Shown here piece after piece: positions 36,832 to 44,468 of a stretch of 64,000 nucleotides of DNA. The position numbers and the translations under genes are program-made. The notes under the pieces are model-generated. The model had not been told where the DNA came from, searched no databases, and worked only from the letters and a program-made list of their open reading frames with translations. This DNA is from Terriglobia bacterium (lineage in GTDB: Bacteria; Acidobacteriota; Terriglobia; Bryobacterales; Bryobacteraceae): assembly GCA_021325175.1 (NCBI GenBank), contig JAJPHS010000058.1:1-64000 (forward strand). Reading direction: 5' to 3'. The first letter of the stretch is position 1. Each line of letters opens with the position of its first letter.

Positions 36832-36897
36832 CTACTTCTTTTTCTTCGGAGCAGCTTTCTTCTTGGCAGGCGCTTTCTTCTTCGTTGCGTTCTTCAT
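36832..36897 (-). CDS. 21-residue lysine/alanine-rich microprotein
   Basis: A short frame from ATG 36897 to TAG 36832 encodes 21 residues, 11 of them Lys, with no acidic residue. The sequence runs MKNATKKKAPAKKK and then AAPKKKK. A GGGAGA ribosome-binding site lies about nine bases upstream on the minus strand, and a strong intrinsic terminator follows 37 bases after the stop, so the gene has complete expression signals. The composition resembles the tails of histone-H1-like and HU-tail proteins, which bind DNA or RNA through charge. No other domain is present. Function is unknown; nucleic-acid or ribosome binding is inferred from charge alone. Confidence 0.6.
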   Translation of the reverse strand: MKNATKKKAPAKKKAAPKKKK

Positions 36898-37081
36898 CGA
36901 TTGATTCTCCCTTTACATCAAATTTCGCGTCTCTTGAAAGAGCGCGGTTGTGTCCCCTTTATAAGGTGGTTTCATTCGAAAGTCAAGAAAAAAATGCAGC
37001 ATCGGCCGGCGCGCTTGCTCTCCTCGGCCGCCGGCGGAAAGCGCCGGGACGAATCAAACGTAATCGGATAGAATTGTTTCA

Positions 37082-37762
37082 GTGTTCCGAGGCCGTATTC
37101 ATGCGGGTACGATGCTGATCGGCGCGGCCGCCCTCGCGCTCGCCGGGTGCGCGCATCGCGCTTCGCCGCGAATTCCCGCCGCCGTGAAAATCGGCACGAC
37201 GCAAAAAGGAATCGCGAGCTGGTACGGCGTTCCCTATCATGGGCGTCTTGCCGCCTCCGGCGAAATTTACGACATGGAACAGTTCACCGCTGCGCATCGC
37301 AGCTTCCCGTTCAACACCTGGGTGGAGGTGACCGATCTCGACAACGGGAAAAAAGTCGACGTGCGGGTGAACGATCGAGGCCCGTTCGTTCGCCATCGCA
37401 TCATCGATCTCTCGCTCGCCGCCGCGCGCGAAATCGACATGGTCGGACCCGGAACCGCCCGCGTCAAACTAAAAGTGATCGCGCCGCCGCGGGCGTTCGC
37501 GCAAGCGGTCCCGCAACCGGCTCCCGTCCCCGCCCCGGCAGCCGGACTTTATACCGTTCAAGCCGGCGCCTTTTCCACCGCGGACCGCGCCGCTTCCTTC
37601 GCCGAATCCCTGCGCGAGCAATTTCCGGAATTGCGCGTCGAATCCTTGGGGACGGTTTGGAGAGTACTCATCGGGCGCTCGCTTCCCCTCGATCAAGCTA
37701 AACAGTTGGCCGAAAAGGTCCGGAGCGCCGCCGGTCAGGCGATCATCGTTCCCGATCCCTAA
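37082..37762 (+). CDS. rlpA: RlpA-family septal ring lytic transglycosylase lipoprotein
   Basis: The product has 226 residues from GTG 37082, or 216 if ATG 37112 is used; the latter gives a compact lipoprotein signal (MLIGAAALALAGC, lipobox LAGC). The double-psi beta-barrel domain (about 40-140) carries GIASWYGVPYHGRLAASGE, then FNTWVEVTDLDNGKKVDV and the catalytic-Asp block VRVNDRGPFV. A C-terminal SPOR domain (about 150-226: YTVQAGAFSTADRAASFAESL) binds denuded glycan at the septum. It most likely acts at the outer-membrane inner leaflet on peptidoglycan during division. Confidence 0.9.
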   Translation: MFRGRIHAGTMLIGAAALALAGCAHRASPRIPAAVKIGTTQKGIASWYGVPYHGRLAASGEIYDMEQFTAAHRSFPFNTWVEVTDLDNGKKVDVRVNDRGPFVRHRIIDLSLAAAREIDMVGPGTARVKLKVIAPPRAFAQAVPQPAPVPAPAAGLYTVQAGAFSTADRAASFAESLREQFPELRVESLGTVWRVLIGRSLPLDQAKQLAEKVRSAAGQAIIVPDP

Positions 37763-37785
37763 CGCTACCCCTATTGGCGGGGATC

Positions 37786-37829
37786 ACCCGCCCTCAACAA
37801 ACTTATCCTCATGTCTCATTGGGCGGGTG
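37786..37829. promoter_or_regulatory. Spaced inverted repeat upstream of the sigma-54 activator
   Basis: CACCCGCCC (37786-37794) and GGGCGGGTG (37821-37829) are perfect 9-bp inverted copies separated by 26 bases, 81 bases before the ATG at 37910. They could form an operator bound by a dimer, or a long weak hairpin ending the rlpA transcript; there is no T-run. A second small hairpin (GGCGGG 37776-37781 with CCCGCC 37787-37792) overlaps the left arm. Confidence 0.35.
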
Positions 37830-37909
37830 TTGAAGAAGTTTCAAATCGAGCGTAGAGTTTATCTTTGCTCAACACACTACATTACGAAGCCAATTTGGGA
37901 CTTCCTACG

Positions 37910-38926
37910 ATGGACGAAACCCGACACATCCTGGTGGGGCAGTCGCCCCGCACCCGTCAGGTGCTGCATCTGATTCAAAAGCTGGGCAAATGCCGATGGC
38001 CGGCGCTGCTTTTGGGCGAAACCGGAACCGGCAAAGAGGTGGTCGCCCGCGCTATCCATAATATAAGCGCGCAGGGGCCGTTCGTGACCATCGATTGTTC
38101 CTCGATGGTCGGCCCGCTGATGGAAAGCGAGCTGTTCGGCCATGTTAAGGGCGCGTTCACCGGCGCGGCGTCCGCCAAAATCGGCCTGATTGAAAGCGCA
38201 AACGGCGGCACCGCGCTGTTTGATGAAATCGGCGAGCTTCCGCTCGATCTCCAGGCGAAACTGCTGCGCGTGTTGCAGGAAAAAGAGTTTCGCCCGGTCG
38301 GATCGGTGACCACCCGCCGCTCGGATTTTCGGATCATCGCAGCGACGAACCGCGATCTGGCGAAGGAAGTGGAAAAGGGGACGTTCCGGCGCGATCTTTA
38401 TTTCCGCCTGAACGTGATTAATATCCGCTTGGCCCCGCTGCGTGAGCGCCGCGAGGATATTCCCGCTCTGATCAATCACTTTCTGGCGCGCGTCGGCGGG
38501 AATTATTCGATCACCGCCGAAGCGATGGAGGCGCTGCTCAACTACGACTGGCCGGGCAATGTTCGCGAGCTCGAAAATTGCATCCAGCACATGGTTGCGA
38601 TCAACTCCGGACCTTTATTACATGTGGCGGATTTGCCGTCGAACCTGCAAAATTTCATTTTGCAGAAAAAATCGCAGTACTTGACGGTGGCGGCGGCCGC
38701 ACCGCCCCAGGCCGCGCCGGCGCCGATACTTGCGGCCGGAACTCCGCCCATGACCGAGCCGGCCGCCGGCCCGAGCGGCGTCATTCCGCTGGTCGAGCTC
38801 GAACGGCGCGCGATCTTGAACGCTCTCGAATATACAAAAGGCGATCGCGCCATCGCCGCGCACCTGCTCGGCATCGGCCGCACCACGCTGTACCGGAAGT
38901 TGAAGGAATACCACCTGGAGAATTAA
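37910..38926 (+). CDS. Sigma-54-dependent transcriptional activator (no receiver domain)
   Basis: The protein has 338 residues from ATG 37910; a TTG at 37865 would add 15. Almost the whole N-terminal part is the AAA+ domain: Walker A LLGETGTGKEVVAR, the sigma-54 contact loop GHVKGAFTGAASAK, Walker B GTALFDEIGELPLD, and the arginine-finger region RRDLYFRLNVI. After a Pro/Ala linker comes a Fis-type helix-turn-helix (GDRAIAAHLLGIGRTTLYRKL). No PAS, GAF or receiver domain precedes the AAA+ domain, so control must come from a partner (PspF-like arrangement) or from expression level. Confidence 0.92.
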   Translation: MDETRHILVGQSPRTRQVLHLIQKLGKCRWPALLLGETGTGKEVVARAIHNISAQGPFVTIDCSSMVGPLMESELFGHVKGAFTGAASAKIGLIESANGGTALFDEIGELPLDLQAKLLRVLQEKEFRPVGSVTTRRSDFRIIAATNRDLAKEVEKGTFRRDLYFRLNVINIRLAPLRERREDIPALINHFLARVGGNYSITAEAMEALLNYDWPGNVRELENCIQHMVAINSGPLLHVADLPSNLQNFILQKKSQYLTVAAAAPPQAAPAPILAAGTPPMTEPAAGPSGVIPLVELERRAILNALEYTKGDRAIAAHLLGIGRTTLYRKLKEYHLEN

Positions 38927-38957
38927 GTTAATCCGGGCAGGGCTTCAGTTCTGCTGT

Positions 38958-38983
38958 CCATGCGGAGCTGAAGCTCCGCATGG
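38958..38983. repeat. 12-bp perfect palindrome (REP-like or terminator stem)
   Basis: CCATGCGGAGCT (38958-38969) and AGCTCCGCATGG (38972-38983) form a perfect stem with a two-base GA spacer, between the sigma-54 activator and the GGDEF gene. It is not followed by a T-run. The form is like dispersed palindromic elements of REP type; I see no second copy in this window. Confidence 0.5.
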
Positions 38984-39038
38984 GATGAATCTTGCCCTCC
39001 AGGTTGAGAACTTCCCTTGCGAGCGAGCACTAAACTAA

Positions 39039-39902
39039 ATGTCCATGAATCTTCGCGTACTGCTCATCGAAACCATCGCGGAAGACGCGCTGTTCCTCCG
39101 GAATGTCCTCAACGAGATCGCGGACGGCCGGTTCTGGGATACCTGGATGCATGTCGAGACGGTCGGCGCCGCCACGCTCGCCGAAGCTTGCGCGATTCTT
39201 GCCAACGATCCCTTCGACGCGATTCTTCTCAATTGCGATCTCGCCGACTCAAAGGGCATCGAAACGTTTCGGCGAATTTACTCCATCGCCGCTCACATTC
39301 CCATCGTGCTGCTGATCGCGCCGGGCGAACGGAGCCTGGCGCTGAAAATGATTCGCGAAGGAGCCGAGGACTTCCTGGTCAGGGGGGAAATCGATTGCGC
39401 TCCCCTGGCTCACGCGATGCGCGCGGCGATCGAGCGTCATCGCCTGATCACCGCCGCGCGCGCCGGCTCGGTCCTTGATTCGCTCACCGGCCTTCCCAAT
39501 CGCGGCGGATTCTTCACCGCCGCCGATCGCGATCGCCGGCTGGCGGACCGTCTCGGGCGCCGCCTGATGATCATGATCGCCGAGCCGAAAAACCTGGGTG
39601 AGCTGTCTCTGGCCTTTGGCGATCAGCGCCGCGATCTGGCGCTGGTCGAAACGGCGGACCGTCTGCGCGCCATCGCCGGATCGATCGATATGGTGGCCCG
39701 CATCGGCGAGCAGCGCTTCGCCATCGCGGTGTTTGAAACCGGCGCCGAATGCCTCGAACAGGCCTGGGTACGGATTCACGCCGCCGCCGAAGCCCATCGC
39801 ATCGCCATCGGCAGCGCGATTTTCGACGCGCAGCGTCCGGCTTCGCTTGAAGCATTGCTGGAGCAAGCCGAGCTTGCCCTCACGGCGCACGTACCGGCAT
39901 AG
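39039..39902 (+). CDS. Receiver-like domain fused to a degenerate GGDEF domain
   Basis: This 287-residue protein has a CheY-like N-terminal half (about 1-135). DAILLNCDLADSKGIETF would hold the phospho-acceptor, with Asn-Cys-Asp at the end of beta-3, and IREGAEDFLVRGE is the alpha-4/beta-5 region. The C-terminal half is GGDEF-like (DSLTGLPNRGGFF at about 148-160), but the signature GGDEF reads IGEQR in MVARIGEQRFAIAVF, so cyclic-di-GMP synthesis is unlikely. It may act as a GTP or protein-binding regulator. It follows the sigma-54 activator on the same strand, and the two may work together. Confidence 0.8.
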   Translation: MSMNLRVLLIETIAEDALFLRNVLNEIADGRFWDTWMHVETVGAATLAEACAILANDPFDAILLNCDLADSKGIETFRRIYSIAAHIPIVLLIAPGERSLALKMIREGAEDFLVRGEIDCAPLAHAMRAAIERHRLITAARAGSVLDSLTGLPNRGGFFTAADRDRRLADRLGRRLMIMIAEPKNLGELSLAFGDQRRDLALVETADRLRAIAGSIDMVARIGEQRFAIAVFETGAECLEQAWVRIHAAAEAHRIAIGSAIFDAQRPASLEALLEQAELALTAHVPA

Positions 39903-39966
39903 GGCCCAAAGCCCGGCCATCAAGCACTCTCCGCCGCTCGCGCCTTTCTCCGGCTAAGCTGATGAC

Positions 39967-41463
39967 ATGACCGAAATTTCACGGCGCGGATTCACCCTGT
40001 CGCTACTTGGAGCGCTGGCGGCTCGCGGCGAATCGAAGGATGATGTAAGCGGCCTGAGCATCGCCGAAGCCTCCGCCCGGATCCGCTCGGGTAATCTCAC
40101 TCCCCCGCAGCTCGTCGAAGCCTGCCTCGCGCGTATCCAAATCTACAACCCTAAGGTGAACGCCTTCATCACCGTGACCCGCGATTTTGCGCTGGGGCAG
40201 GCGCGCGAGCTCGAGGCGGAGCAGCGCGCCGGCAAATTTCGCGGACCGCTTCACGGCATTCCGATCGCGCTCAAGGACAACATCGATACCGCCGGCATCC
40301 GCACCACCGCCGCCAGCGCCGTCTTCGATGATCGCGTGCCGGCCGAGGACGCCGAAGTCGTGCGCCGCCTGAAGGCCGCCGGAGCGATCCTGATCGGCAA
40401 AACCAATCTCCACGAATTCGCCTTTGGCGGAACGTCGGCGACGAGCTACTTCGGCCCGGTGCGTAATCCTTGGGCGCTCGACCACACTCCTGGCGGATCG
40501 TCCGGGGGATCGGCCGCCGCCGTCGCCGCGAATCTGTGCTTCGGCGCGCTCGGTACCGATACCGGCGGCTCCATCCGCACGCCGGCTTCGTACTGCTCGG
40601 TGGTCGGCCTGAAGCCGACTTATGGTCTGACTCCGATCCGCGGCATCGTCCCGCTGATCGTCTCCCTCGATCATTGCGGCCCCATTGCGCGGACCGTGGA
40701 AGACGCCGCCATTCTGCTCAACGCCATCGCCGGCTACGATCGCCTCGACATCGCCAGCACCGACCATCCCAAGGAAGACTACGTAGCGGCGATGAAGCAG
40801 CCGGTATCGCAACTGCGCGTCGGTATTCCACGCGCGCCTTTTTTCGATCTGCTCGATCCCGATGTCGCGCGGCTGGTGGAGGACGCCATCGGCGTGCTCA
40901 CGAAAATGGCCCGCGGCGCCGGAGAGGTCGCGCTTCCGCCCACCAGCAATGTTTCGCTGGTCGCGGAAAGCTACGCTTATCACGAAGAGTATTTCACCCG
41001 CGAGCCGAATCGTTATCAGATTCCGGAGCGCCATTCTCTGGAAGCGGCGGCAAAGGCCAAAGCCAGCGATTACGTCCGCTCGCGCCAGCGCCTGGAACTG
41101 ATTCGCCGCACCATCGATGATGCCTTCACCAACTTCGACCTGGTCGCGCTGCCCACGCGCCGCCACACGCCGGCGACGGTGAATGATGCGATTCAAAGCG
41201 ATGAAAGCGATTCGCCGCGCAATCCCTCGCTTGAAAACACCACGCCCTTCGACGTCTACGGCATTCCCGCGATCTCGATTCCGTGCGGATTCACTCCGGC
41301 GGGCCTGCCCGTCGGCCTGATGATCGCCGGACCGCGATTTTCCGAAGGGCGCGTGCTGGCGCTCGCCCGCGCCTACGAGCAAGCGACGGAATGGCACAAG
41401 CGCCGTCCCCCGCTGCGTCCGGACACGCCGGTTCCGCCGCTGGTCCCCACAGATGGCCAGTAA
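39967..41463 (+). CDS. Exported amidase (amidase signature family)
   Basis: This 498-residue protein starts MTEISRRGFTLSLLGALAARG, a twin-arginine-like signal. The amidase signature fold is complete: the catalytic Lys in IALKDNIDTAG (about 100), the cis-Ser in TPGGSSGGSAAAVAAN (about 175-190) and the nucleophile Ser in GTDTGGSIRTPAS (about 197-209). The family includes GatA, AtzF and aryl-acylamidases. GatB and GatC are absent nearby, and an export signal would be odd for GatA, so a periplasmic or secreted amide or peptide hydrolase is more likely. The substrate is not known. Confidence 0.87.
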   Translation: MTEISRRGFTLSLLGALAARGESKDDVSGLSIAEASARIRSGNLTPPQLVEACLARIQIYNPKVNAFITVTRDFALGQARELEAEQRAGKFRGPLHGIPIALKDNIDTAGIRTTAASAVFDDRVPAEDAEVVRRLKAAGAILIGKTNLHEFAFGGTSATSYFGPVRNPWALDHTPGGSSGGSAAAVAANLCFGALGTDTGGSIRTPASYCSVVGLKPTYGLTPIRGIVPLIVSLDHCGPIARTVEDAAILLNAIAGYDRLDIASTDHPKEDYVAAMKQPVSQLRVGIPRAPFFDLLDPDVARLVEDAIGVLTKMARGAGEVALPPTSNVSLVAESYAYHEEYFTREPNRYQIPERHSLEAAAKAKASDYVRSRQRLELIRRTIDDAFTNFDLVALPTRRHTPATVNDAIQSDESDSPRNPSLENTTPFDVYGIPAISIPCGFTPAGLPVGLMIAGPRFSEGRVLALARAYEQATEWHKRRPPLRPDTPVPPLVPTDGQ

Positions 41464-41518
41464 GCTGCTCTCGCTGGCGGGAACCGGATGCGCTGGCGTA
41501 TCGTAACAATTAAGAGGA

Positions 41519-42001
41519 ATGCCGTTTTGTCCCCAATGTGGAAACCGCGTCGGAGATGCAGACATCTTCTGCGGAAAATGCGGAACACGCCAGCCGACCG
41601 GCGCGCCGCCAGGAAACGTCCCCCGCCCCGATCTGACGGCGGGCATCAGCGATCGCAACGCCGCGCTGCTGTGCTACATCCCGATGGTCGGCTGGATCGC
41701 CGCAATCGTGGTTTTGGCGAGCGAGCGTTTTCGCCGCGACCCCGACACGCGATTCCACGCCTTTCAAGGTTTGTATCTGTTCGTCGCCTGGCTGATGGTG
41801 GAGTGGGTGGTCTCGCCCGCGCTCTATTTTTCCGATTGGCGCGGCGGCTTCCCCATGCACCGCCTGTTTACCCACCTGTTGCAACTCCTGGTTTTCGCCG
41901 CCTGGATTTTCATGATCATCAAGGCCAGTCACGGCGAAAAATACAAACTGCCGATCGTGGGCGAGCTGGCGGAGCGGTCCGTGAGCGAACAGCGCTCGTA
42001 G
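41519..42001 (+). CDS. Zinc-ribbon plus DUF4870-like membrane protein
   Basis: This 160-residue protein has an N-terminal zinc ribbon of two Cys pairs (CPQCGNRVGDADIFCGKCG, residues 4-22) followed by three membrane spans (about 50-68, 82-100 and 118-138). DPDTRFHAFQGLYLF matches the conserved DUF4870-type RFHAFQSL motif. The function of the family is unknown. Its stop codon lies inside the ARG-box-like region before argC, so it is not clearly part of the arg operon. Confidence 0.8.
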   Translation: MPFCPQCGNRVGDADIFCGKCGTRQPTGAPPGNVPRPDLTAGISDRNAALLCYIPMVGWIAAIVVLASERFRRDPDTRFHAFQGLYLFVAWLMVEWVVSPALYFSDWRGGFPMHRLFTHLLQLLVFAAWIFMIIKASHGEKYKLPIVGELAERSVSEQRS

Positions 42002-42035
42002 TATAATTATTCATAGTAGTGAATAATTACTCATC
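41998..42035 (+). promoter_or_regulatory. Tandem ARG-box-like operator with TATAAT over the argC start
   Basis: Two 18-base stretches (41998-42015 and 42018-42035) resemble the ArgR box wnTGAATwwwwATTCAnw. The core of the first (AGTATAATTATTCA) matches at 12 of 14 positions, and that of the second (TGAATAATTACTCA) at 13 of 14. They are separated by two bases, as in some ArgR operators. A perfect TATAAT (42002-42007) lies in the first box, so a bound repressor would block RNA polymerase. ATTATTCA (42006-42013) and TGAATAAT (42020-42027) also form a perfect inverted repeat. ArgR binding is inferred; the regulator gene is not in the window. Confidence 0.55.
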
Positions 42036-43038
42036 ACGAACTTTGGCCGGGATCGCCGGATTCACCGGCTACAGCGGAGCCGAACTGGTCCGCATCCTGT
42101 CGCGGCATCCCGCCGTGGAGCCCGTGCTGCTCGAGTTCCGCGAATCCGGGGAACGTCCACATCCGCTGAACGGCCGCGAGCTGAAGCGAATGCCGTGCAC
42201 CGCCGAATCGGTCAAATCCGCCGGGCTCGCCGCCGTGTTTCTGGCGACGCCGGCCGATGTTTCGATGAACATCGCGCCCGCGCTGCTTGAAACCGGCGCG
42301 ACCGTGATCGATTTGAGCGGCGCGTTTCGCCTCGGCACTGCCGAAAATTTCGAGCGCTGGTACAAAGAACCCCACGGCGCGCCCGACCTTTTCGCCGAAG
42401 CCGCCTATGGTCTGCCGGAATTTTGCCGCGCTCTGGTGGCCAAGGCGCGGCTGATCGCCAATCCCGGATGTTATCCCACGGCGGCGAATCTCGCATTGCG
42501 GCCGCTGGTAAGCGCCGGCGTGATCCATCGCGAATGGGGAATCGTGTGCGATGCAAAAAGCGGCGTCAGCGGCGCGGGGCGGAAGCCGTCGCTTAAAACC
42601 AGCTTCTGCGAAGTCACCGAAAATTTTTCGGCTTACGCGCTCTTCGACCATCGCCACGTGCCGGAAATTCTTCGCACCTCCGGCCTGGAGGAAGCCGAGT
42701 TGAGCTTCACCGCGCAGCTTCTTCCGCTTGACCGCGGCATTCTCGAAACGATTTATTTTCGCGCGCGCAACGCCGGGTCGGCGGAAGAGATCCTGGAGAT
42801 TTATCGGCGGGCCTACGCAAGCGAACCCTTCGTCCGCCTTTATCCACGCGGGCAGACGCCCGATCTGCGCGCGGTTGCCCGGACCAACTTCTGCGATCTC
42901 GGGATCCACTTCGATGCGCGCGGCGGGCGCGCGATTGTCGTCGCCGCCATCGACAATCTGGGCAAGGGCGCGGCGGGCCAGGCGGTGCAAAACATGAACA
43001 TCGCGCTCGGATTCGAGGAAACGGCGGGGCTGCTTTGA
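42019..43038 (+). CDS. argC: N-acetyl-gamma-glutamyl-phosphate reductase
   Basis: This 339-residue enzyme reduces N-acetylglutamyl phosphate to the semialdehyde with NADPH in arginine synthesis. AGIAGFTGYSGAELVRIL (about 10-27) is the dinucleotide-binding start. The nucleophilic Cys is in ANPGCYPTAANLAL (about 152-165), GVSGAGRKPS follows, and the conserved His is in HRHVPEI (about 211-217). The start is GTG 42019, with no evident Shine-Dalgarno; if TATAAT at 42002 is used, the mRNA would have almost no leader. A TTG at 42043 is an alternative. It overlaps argB by four bases. Confidence 0.93.
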   Translation: MNNYSSRTLAGIAGFTGYSGAELVRILSRHPAVEPVLLEFRESGERPHPLNGRELKRMPCTAESVKSAGLAAVFLATPADVSMNIAPALLETGATVIDLSGAFRLGTAENFERWYKEPHGAPDLFAEAAYGLPEFCRALVAKARLIANPGCYPTAANLALRPLVSAGVIHREWGIVCDAKSGVSGAGRKPSLKTSFCEVTENFSAYALFDHRHVPEILRTSGLEEAELSFTAQLLPLDRGILETIYFRARNAGSAEEILEIYRRAYASEPFVRLYPRGQTPDLRAVARTNFCDLGIHFDARGGRAIVVAAIDNLGKGAAGQAVQNMNIALGFEETAGLL

Positions 43039-43799
43039 AAATTCTGGTCAAGCTCGGCGGAACGCTGCTGGATTCCGGCGAAGCGCGTCTGCGTCTGGGT
43101 TGCGAGATCGCGGCGCTGCGCAACCACGCCGATGTGGTGGTGGTCCACGGCGGCGGCAAGCAGATGACGCGATACCTCGAAGCGCGCGGGATCGAAAGCA
43201 GGTTCATCAACGGACAGCGCGTGACGACGCCCGAAATTCTGGACGGCGTTCTCAAAATTTTCGCTGGAAGCGTGAATTCGACGCTCGTTTCCGCCCTGCG
43301 CGCCGCGGGAGCGATGCCGGTAGGTCTGACCGGAATCGACGCCGGCCTGCTGGACGCCGCGCCGGCCGATGCCGAACTGGGGCATGTCGGCCGGCCGGTT
43401 CATTCCGATTCGCGGCTGTTGGAAATTTTGTTGCGCGAAGGCTATCTGCCGGTGATCGCCTGCGTGGCCGGCGATGCTCGCGGCGCGATTTATAACATCA
43501 ACGGGGATCAGATGGCTGCCGCCTGCGCCTCTTCGCTCCGGGCCGATAAACTTTTTTTTCTCACAGACGTGGAAGGCGTGCGCGACGGCTCCGGCCGGAT
43601 TGTTCCGGCGCTTTCCGCCGCGCAGGCGCGACAGTTGATCTGTTCCGGCGCGGCGACCGGCGGAATGCGAGCCAAATTGGAAGCCGCGCTTTCCGCATTG
43701 GGAAATGGCGTTCCCGAAATCGTGATCGCGCCGGGATCTTGTCCCGGAATTATTCAAAAACTCACGGATCGCGCCGAAATTGGCACATATATAAGCTGA
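43035..43799 (+). CDS. argB: Acetylglutamate kinase
   Basis: This 254-residue amino-acid kinase phosphorylates N-acetylglutamate. It starts at TTG 43035 within the end of argC (MKILVKLGGTLLD, with the phosphate-binding KLGG), and has VVVHGGGKQM (about 35-44), AGSVNSTLVSAL and the ATP-site NINGDQMAA (about 154-162), followed by TDVEGV and GGMRAKLEAAL. All features agree with ArgB. It is somewhat shorter than the E. coli-type average but complete. It ends directly before the next start codon. Confidence 0.92.
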   Translation: MKILVKLGGTLLDSGEARLRLGCEIAALRNHADVVVVHGGGKQMTRYLEARGIESRFINGQRVTTPEILDGVLKIFAGSVNSTLVSALRAAGAMPVGLTGIDAGLLDAAPADAELGHVGRPVHSDSRLLEILLREGYLPVIACVAGDARGAIYNINGDQMAAACASSLRADKLFFLTDVEGVRDGSGRIVPALSAAQARQLICSGAATGGMRAKLEAALSALGNGVPEIVIAPGSCPGIIQKLTDRAEIGTYIS

Positions 43800-44330
43800 A
43801 TGGCAGAGATTCGCAAGGCAACGCTCTCCGATATTCGGCCCCTTACCGAATTGATCAACGGCTACGCCCGAAATGGCATCATGCTACCGCGCACCGAGTT
43901 TGAGATGGCCGAAAATATTCGGGATTTCATGGTTGCCTGCCAAAGCGGCGCCATCGTCGGCTGCGGAGCGCTTCATTTTTATACTCCGCAATCGGGCGAG
44001 ATTCGCAGCCTGGCGGTGGCGCCGGAGGCCAAAACGCGCGGCATCGGGCGCATGCTCGTCGAAGCCCTGGAAACAGAGGCGCGCCAGTATGATCTTGCGG
44101 CGATCTTTGCGTTTACCTACGTCGACGGGTTTTTTTCCAAACTGGGATTTTCCGAAGTCGATCGTGGAGAACTGCCGCTCAAGGCCTGGAAGGACTGCCT
44201 GCGCTGTCCGAAATTTCAGGCCTGCGATGAAATCGCGATGCTCAAGCAGCTTAAACCCGCATCCCTCGTTTCACCCGCGCCGCAATTGGCGCACATCGAG
44301 ACGACTTTAGTACCGATCCGGCGAAAGTAG
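43800..44330 (+). CDS. GNAT N-acetyltransferase, short N-acetylglutamate-synthase-like
   Basis: This 176-residue GNAT begins MAEIRKATLSDIRPLTELIN and has the acetyl-CoA loop RTRGIGRMLVEALETEA-like (read as KTRGIGRMLVEALE, about 76-89), then the family-specific FTYVDGFFSKLGFSEV and CLRCPKFQACDEIAM. The CPxxxxCDE ending is typical of the stand-alone N-acetylglutamate synthases found with argBC in bacteria lacking full-length ArgA. The gene starts immediately after the argB stop, so it should supply the acetylglutamate consumed by ArgB. ArgD, ArgJ and ArgF are not in the window. Confidence 0.83.
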   Translation: MAEIRKATLSDIRPLTELINGYARNGIMLPRTEFEMAENIRDFMVACQSGAIVGCGALHFYTPQSGEIRSLAVAPEAKTRGIGRMLVEALETEARQYDLAAIFAFTYVDGFFSKLGFSEVDRGELPLKAWKDCLRCPKFQACDEIAMLKQLKPASLVSPAPQLAHIETTLVPIRRK

Positions 44331-44468
44331 TGGTGTTTCGCGCTTTTTCCGAAGAAAATTCTCGATTTGTGAGAAAATTCCTGGTATTCTTCCACTAATA
44401 CGCAAAATACTTTTTAAGTGGGCGGAAAGCGGAGATCGCGCGAAAGCCGTCCATGAAGCGGAGGGCTG

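Noticed and set aside
40003-41658. 551-codon minus-strand frame opposite the amidase
   Set aside because: The amidase signature is complete on the plus strand; the opposite frame shows no domain.
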